The position numbers and the translations under genes are program-made. The notes below the pieces were generated by a model that saw only the letters and a program-made list of their open reading frames with translations, was not told the origin of the DNA and made no database searches. Below are positions 5,997-10,062 of a stretch of DNA of 10,062 bases, one piece after another (positions within the stretch are counted from its first letter, which is position 1; the number at the start of each line of letters is the position of its first letter). Origin of the DNA: an uncultured Lachnospiraceae bacterium (GTDB taxonomy: Bacteria > Bacillota > Clostridia > Lachnospirales > Lachnospiraceae); assembly GCA_948438565.1 (NCBI GenBank), contig CAOJLW010000070.1:1-10062 (forward strand), given 5' to 3'.

Positions 5997-7415
5997 ATGT
6001 ATAACGTAATGTCGCCAAGGGCAGAGGAGTTTATCAGTGATGAGGAAATTCAAGATTGTCTGGCCTATGCGCAGAAACATAAACAGGATCGTCAGACGAT
6101 CGAGCGAATTTTAGAGAAGGCTTCTGAAATGAAAGGCGTTTCCCACAGGGAAGCCATCGTATTGTTGGATTGTGAAATTGAGGATTTAAACGAACGGATT
6201 TACCGTTTAGCGGAAGCCATTAAACAGGAATTTTACGGAAACCGCATTGTCATGTTTGCGCCGTTATATTTGTCCAACTATTGTGTCAACGGCTGCAAAT
6301 ACTGTCCGTATCATTTGAAAAACAAGCATATTGCCAGAAAGAAGCTGACGCAGGAGGAAATCATTCGTGAAGTGACGGCATTACAGGATATGGGACATAA
6401 GCGGCTGGCCATTGAAGCCGGGGAGGATCCCATCAACAATCCGATCGAATATATCCTCGACAGCATCCGGACCATCTACAGTATCAAGCACAAAAACGGC
6501 GCAATTCGCCGCGTCAATGTCAATATTGCGGCCACGACGGTCGAGGATTATCGAAAGCTTAAGGACGCCGGGATCGGAACCTATATTTTATTTCAGGAAA
6601 CCTATCACAAGCCGTCCTATGAAGAGCTGCATCCGACCGGGCCTAAAAGCAATTACGCCTATCATACCGAAGCGATGGATCGCGCAAGGCAGGCCGGCAT
6701 TGACGATATGGGGATTGGCGTGTTGTTTGGACTTAATAATTACCGCTATGATTTTACCGGAATGATTATGCACGCAGAGCATATGGAGGCATACGGCGGG
6801 GTTGGACCGCATACGATCAGCGTGCCCCGCGTGCGTAAAGCGGACGATATCGATCCGGATGCGTTTGACAACGGGATTTCGGATGATACCTTTGCAAAAA
6901 TCGTAGCCTGTTTGCGCATTGCCGTGCCGTATACCGGGATGATCGTATCGACCAGGGACTCGCAGGCAAGCAGGGAACGCGTACTGCATTTGGGTATCTC
7001 CCAGATTAGCGGCGGTTCCAAAACGAGCGTAGGCGGCTATGCCAAAGAAGAAGCGCCAGAGGATAATTCCGCGCAGTTTGATATCAGCGACAATCGTACC
7101 TTAGACGAGGTAGTGCGCTGGCTTATGGAGATGGGGTATGTGCCGAGCTTTTGCACGGCTTGCTATCGGGAAGGTCGGACGGGCGATCGTTTTATGGAAT
7201 TGTTAAAAAACAGACAGATTATCAATTGCTGTCATCCAAATGCATTGATGACCTTAAAGGAATATTTAGAGGACTATGCGTCGGAGGAGACGCAAGCAAT
7301 CGGCGGGAAGCTGATTGCGGAGGAATTAAAGAAAATCACCAATCCGATCGTTCAGAAAAAAGCAACGGAATATATAGAAAATATCCATTTGGGGAAACGG
7401 GATTTTCGTTTCTAG
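5997..7415 (+). CDS. hydG: [FeFe]-hydrogenase maturation enzyme HydG (tyrosine lyase)
   Basis: HydG is a radical-SAM enzyme that cleaves tyrosine to p-cresol and dehydroglycine. It converts the latter to CO and cyanide on a C-terminal auxiliary iron-sulfur cluster, yielding the Fe(CO)2(CN) synthon. The product is 472 residues, the family length. The radical-SAM CX3CX2C motif is SNYCVNGCKYCPYH, with cysteines 96, 100 and 103. The auxiliary-cluster CX2CX22C motif is present as CTAC (386 and 389) and the second cysteine of NCCHPN (412). The same numbering is known from Clostridium HydG, so both catalytic sites look intact. The related ThiH lacks the C-terminal cluster, so this is HydG. The start ATG 5997 has AGGAGG (5985-5990) 6 nt upstream; the in-frame ATG at 5940 lies inside hydE and is rejected. 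hydF begins 9 nt after the stop. Confidence 0.97.
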   Translation: MYNVMSPRAEEFISDEEIQDCLAYAQKHKQDRQTIERILEKASEMKGVSHREAIVLLDCEIEDLNERIYRLAEAIKQEFYGNRIVMFAPLYLSNYCVNGCKYCPYHLKNKHIARKKLTQEEIIREVTALQDMGHKRLAIEAGEDPINNPIEYILDSIRTIYSIKHKNGAIRRVNVNIAATTVEDYRKLKDAGIGTYILFQETYHKPSYEELHPTGPKSNYAYHTEAMDRARQAGIDDMGIGVLFGLNNYRYDFTGMIMHAEHMEAYGGVGPHTISVPRVRKADDIDPDAFDNGISDDTFAKIVACLRIAVPYTGMIVSTRDSQASRERVLHLGISQISGGSKTSVGGYAKEEAPEDNSAQFDISDNRTLDEVVRWLMEMGYVPSFCTACYREGRTGDRFMELLKNRQIINCCHPNALMTLKEYLEDYASEETQAIGGKLIAEELKKITNPIVQKKATEYIENIHLGKRDFRF

Positions 7416-7424
7416 GAGGTTAGT

Positions 7425-8678
7425 ATGGCAGATAGCGGCATGGGAATGAACGAAACGCCGTCGGCAAACCGGGTGCATATCGGTATTTTCGGGAGACGCA
7501 ACGCAGGCAAATCCAGTCTGATCAATGCGATTACCGGTCAAAGCCTTTCGATTGTATCCGACCAAAAAGGCACGACGACCGATCCGGTCAGCAAGGCAAT
7601 GGAACTGCTCCCCCTGGGTCCGATCGTCTTGATTGATACGCCGGGGTTGGACGACGAAGGGGCGCTGGGAGAACTGCGCGTGGAAAAAACCCGCCAGGCG
7701 CTGCGCAGATGCGATTTGGCCGTGTTGGTGTTGGACGGTCCGGATGCCGTCTCTGTGGCAGGTCAAGAAAATTTTATGCAGCCGGAGCGATTCTGGCTGG
7801 AAAGCTTTCGCAGGCAGGATATCCCGTATGTGCTGGCCGTCAATAAATCGGAGGATTTAACGCCGGAGGACAGAACGGAGCTTACGGCTTTGCTTGCGGC
7901 AGAAACGCATCTGCTGTTTGTAAGTGCAAAAACAGGGCAAAATATCCATGCGCTTAAAGAATCCCTGGCGCAATTGGGAAAGCCGAAAGAGACGGAGGGC
8001 AAAATTGTAGGGGATCTGCTGTCTCCCGGAGAGCTTGCGGCGCTTGTGATCCCAATTGATTCGGCGGCTCCTAAAGGCAGATTGATTTTACCGCAGCAGC
8101 AGGTGATCCGGGACTGTCTGGAGGCAGGGGCAATTCCGGTGATAGCGCGGGAAACGGAGTTCTCTGACGCCTTAAAATCTTTGGCGAAAACTCCGAAAGT
8201 GGTGATTACGGACAGCCAGGCGTTTGAGCGGGTGGCCAAGGATACGCCGTCCAATTGTTTTCTGACGTCATTTTCCATTCTGTTTGCAAGATATAAAGGG
8301 GATTTGGCGCAGCAGGTGCAGGGCGCGTCCGCAATCCGACGTCTTAAGGATGGGGTTACGGTGTTGATTTCCGAGGGATGTACGCACCACAGGCAATGTG
8401 AGGATATTGGAACTGTGAAATTGCCGCGTCAGATTGCAGCGTTTACACAAAAAAAACTCGAGTTTCGATTTACGAGCGGCACACAGTTTCCGGAGGATTT
8501 GTCCGGCTATGCGCTGATTGTGCACTGCGGAGGCTGTACGTTAAATGGGCGTGAAATGAAATGCCGCTTACAATGCGCAAAAGGCCAGGGGATACCGATG
8601 ACCAATTACGGAACTGCAATTGCGTATATGCATGGTATTTTGGAACGCAGCCTGGAACTATTTCATGGGAAGCTGTAG
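7425..8678 (+). CDS. hydF: [FeFe]-hydrogenase maturation GTPase HydF
   Basis: HydF is the scaffold/carrier GTPase that receives the 2Fe precursor from HydE/HydG and hands it to apo-hydrogenase. The protein is 417 residues (Thermotoga HydF about 404). The N-terminal TrmE/Era-like GTPase domain shows the P-loop GRRNAGKS (23-30), G2 GTTTDP (49-54), G3 DTPGLDD (71-77), G4 NKSED (140-144) and G5 VSAKTG (166-171). A dimerisation region follows. The C-terminal cluster domain carries the HydF signature CXH...HCX2C: C319, H321 (in EGCTHHRQC) and H367, C368, C371 (in VHCGGC). All key residues are present, so it is predicted to be functional. AGGAGG (7414-7419) overlaps the hydG stop region and is 5 nt from ATG 7425. 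It is part of one operon with hydE and hydG and is followed 8 nt later by the coiled-coil gene. Confidence 0.97.
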   Translation: MADSGMGMNETPSANRVHIGIFGRRNAGKSSLINAITGQSLSIVSDQKGTTTDPVSKAMELLPLGPIVLIDTPGLDDEGALGELRVEKTRQALRRCDLAVLVLDGPDAVSVAGQENFMQPERFWLESFRRQDIPYVLAVNKSEDLTPEDRTELTALLAAETHLLFVSAKTGQNIHALKESLAQLGKPKETEGKIVGDLLSPGELAALVIPIDSAAPKGRLILPQQQVIRDCLEAGAIPVIARETEFSDALKSLAKTPKVVITDSQAFERVAKDTPSNCFLTSFSILFARYKGDLAQQVQGASAIRRLKDGVTVLISEGCTHHRQCEDIGTVKLPRQIAAFTQKKLEFRFTSGTQFPEDLSGYALIVHCGGCTLNGREMKCRLQCAKGQGIPMTNYGTAIAYMHGILERSLELFHGKL

Positions 8679-8686
8679 GAGGGGAT

Positions 8687-9526
8687 ATGAATATACAGGA
8701 TCAATTGGAACGGATTTTAAGAGAGCTGCACATTATGGTTTCCAGGGGGGCGGTATCGGAGCTGGACGGAGATTATGTTTTGGTGCATAAAAAAGAAATG
8801 CAAAGGCTTCTGAATAAAATCAGCGAGGCTGTTACGGAGATGATGGATCAATACGAGGTGACGCAGGAGTCCAGGAATCAGGCAGAGCTGGAAGCGGAGA
8901 AGCGCCGTATGGAAATCATACGAAACGCCAACCATGAGGCGCAGGATATTTATGCGGCTTCCGTGATTTATTCGGAGGATGCGTTAGGACGCCTTCAGGA
9001 TATTATCGATAATGCAGAACAGGCTTCCAAAGAGATTTTAAACCGTTTGGGTCGCGCTATGGAAGAGGAAAAGCGCGTGATCCGCAGCAATCAGCATGAA
9101 TTGATTTCCCAGCTTGAGGATATGCATGATACCGCCAAATATATCCGGTTGATTGAGGAACGCAATCGCGAAATTGCCAAGGCAAAAGCGCAGAAAAAAG
9201 AAGAGAAAAAGCAGCGCGGTTATCAGAGGAAAGAGGGGAAGGCGTCGGAACCGCTTACGACAGCGCCGTCTGCGTCTGCGCCGGAGATTAAGATCAATGA
9301 AGAATATTTTGAAAAAGCCGGGTTGACCCCGGACGGATTGCCCAAAGAGGAAGAACAAGACGCTGCTGAGGACAAGGTGGTATATGAAAAGCCGGTGATC
9401 AAAGTCAATAAAGAATATTTTGAACGCGCGTCAGTCCAATCACGTGAAAAGAAGAAAACAGGAAAGGACGTAAAGGAAAAGAAAACAAAAGAAGGGCCTT
9501 TCTTTCCGTTTGGACGGAAAGCTTAA
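8687..9526 (+). CDS. Uncharacterised coiled-coil protein with repeated EYFE peptide
   Basis: This 279-residue soluble protein has no signal peptide or membrane span. Residues 1-50 (LERILRELHIM, then GDYVLVHKKEMQRLLNKI) resemble the start of DivIVA-like or 'V-type ATPase subunit H-like' coiled-coil proteins common in Clostridia; this is recall, not a search result. Residues about 55-175 are highly charged, alanine-rich and heptad-like, so a long helical coiled coil is likely. Residues 165-185 are lysine-rich. After 185 the chain looks disordered and holds two copies of one peptide, IKINEEYFEKA (201-211) and IKVNKEYFERA (238-248), then a basic tail ending FFPFGRKA. I cannot assign a function. 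ATG 8687 is chosen for AGGAGGGG (8677-8684) just upstream, which overlaps the hydF stop; an ATG at 8561 lies inside hydF. Tight spacing to hydF and 32 nt to the response regulator suggest co-expression. Confidence 0.85.
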   Translation: MNIQDQLERILRELHIMVSRGAVSELDGDYVLVHKKEMQRLLNKISEAVTEMMDQYEVTQESRNQAELEAEKRRMEIIRNANHEAQDIYAASVIYSEDALGRLQDIIDNAEQASKEILNRLGRAMEEEKRVIRSNQHELISQLEDMHDTAKYIRLIEERNREIAKAKAQKKEEKKQRGYQRKEGKASEPLTTAPSASAPEIKINEEYFEKAGLTPDGLPKEEEQDAAEDKVVYEKPVIKVNKEYFERASVQSREKKKTGKDVKEKKTKEGPFFPFGRKA

Positions 9527-9558
9527 AGGAACAAGCTGGAAAAGAAAGGAGCGGGGAT

Positions 9559-10062
9559 ATGAATCGAATTCTCGTTTGTGATGACGACAAAGAAATTGTA
9601 GAGGCGATTGAAATTTATCTGCAACAGGAAGGGTATGAAGTCATAAAAGCTTATGACGGGGAGGAAGCGCTTACGCTTTTAAAAAAGCAGGTCGTGGATT
9701 TACTGATTATAGACGTGATGATGCCAAAGCTGGACGGCATTCGCGCCACGTTAAAGATCAGAGAAGAAAGCAGCATCCCAATTATTATCATTTCAGCTAA
9801 ATCCGAAGATTCTGATAAGATTTTGGGGTTGAATATCGGTGCGGACGATTATCTGACAAAGCCGTTTAACCCGTTGGAGTTGGTTGCAAGGGTAAAATCG
9901 CAGCTGCGGCGTTATACCAAACTGGGAAATGCCACAGAGAACAGTCAGGCGGTATACCAGACCGGCGGCTTGATTATCAACGACGACCTCAAAGAAGTCA
10001 CCGTGGATGACGAACCGGTGAAGCTGACGCCGATTGAGTATAATATTCTGCTTCTGTTAATG
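9559..10062 (+). CDS. OmpR/VanR-family response regulator (3'-truncated)
   Basis: This is the DNA-binding half of a two-component system. The 168 codons present hold a complete receiver domain: acidic pocket D8-D10 (VCDDD), phospho-acceptor D52 (LLIIDVMMPKLDG), S79 (IIIISAKSED) and the conserved lysine K101 (DDYLTKPF). After a linker of about 20 residues, the OmpR-type winged-helix domain begins (DEPVKLTPIEYNILLLLM) and is cut by the window end. Wording such as GADDYLTKPFNPLELVARVKSQLRRY is typical of the VanR-like group in Firmicutes. ATG 9559 has AGGAG (9547-9551) 7 nt upstream. The gap from the coiled-coil gene is 32 nt with no terminator, so it may be read with the hyd genes. A histidine kinase would be expected downstream, outside the window. 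The target genes are unknown. Confidence 0.95.
   Translation, partial: MNRILVCDDDKEIVEAIEIYLQQEGYEVIKAYDGEEALTLLKKQVVDLLIIDVMMPKLDGIRATLKIREESSIPIIIISAKSEDSDKILGLNIGADDYLTKPFNPLELVARVKSQLRRYTKLGNATENSQAVYQTGGLIINDDLKEVTVDDEPVKLTPIEYNILLLLM

Noticed and set aside
1..10062. CRISPR arrays, tRNA/rRNA genes, insertion sequences, attachment sites
   Set aside because: I looked for regular repeats, transposase-like translations, terminal inverted repeats and cloverleaf patterns and saw none. The window is otherwise filled by recognisable genes.

Overview
The window looks like chromosome from an anaerobic, fermentative Firmicute, most likely a Lachnospiraceae-type Clostridium relative. Three things point that way: the complete set of [FeFe]-hydrogenase maturation genes with the TM1266-type small protein, the strong AGGAGG ribosome binding sites a few bases before most starts, and the medium-GC codon use. 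This assignment is inferred from gene content and style, not from any marker gene.

Left part (1-2666, + strand): the 3' part of an ABC ATPase of the MacB/LolD/BceA type, followed with almost no gap by its duplicated FtsX-type permease. Middle (2661-4133, - strand): one MATE-family multidrug/cation antiporter. It is the only gene on the minus strand and its stop overlaps the permease stop. It has its own strong sigma-A-type promoter and a leader of about 108 nt. Most of that leader folds into one long terminator-like hairpin, so the gene looks attenuated. On the plus strand the same hairpin is followed by six T and could end ABC-operon transcripts that run antisense through the MATE gene. From 4134 to about 4455 there is no convincing gene, only two tiny overlapping ORFs.

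Right part (about 4456-10062, + strand): a tight, apparently single transcription unit. It begins with two overlapping promoter candidates and a leader of about 170-180 nt. Then come the TM1266-family small protein, hydE, hydG, hydF, an uncharacterised coiled-coil protein with a twice-repeated KxNxEYFExA peptide, and the start of an OmpR/VanR-type response regulator that runs off the window. HydE and HydG are radical-SAM enzymes and HydF is the GTPase scaffold. Together they build and deliver the 2Fe subcluster of the H-cluster to apo-hydrogenase. The hydrogenase structural gene is not in the window.

The hyd cassette itself is well known. The parts that look less described are the MATE leader/convergent-transcript arrangement and the coiled-coil protein plus response regulator appended to the maturation operon.
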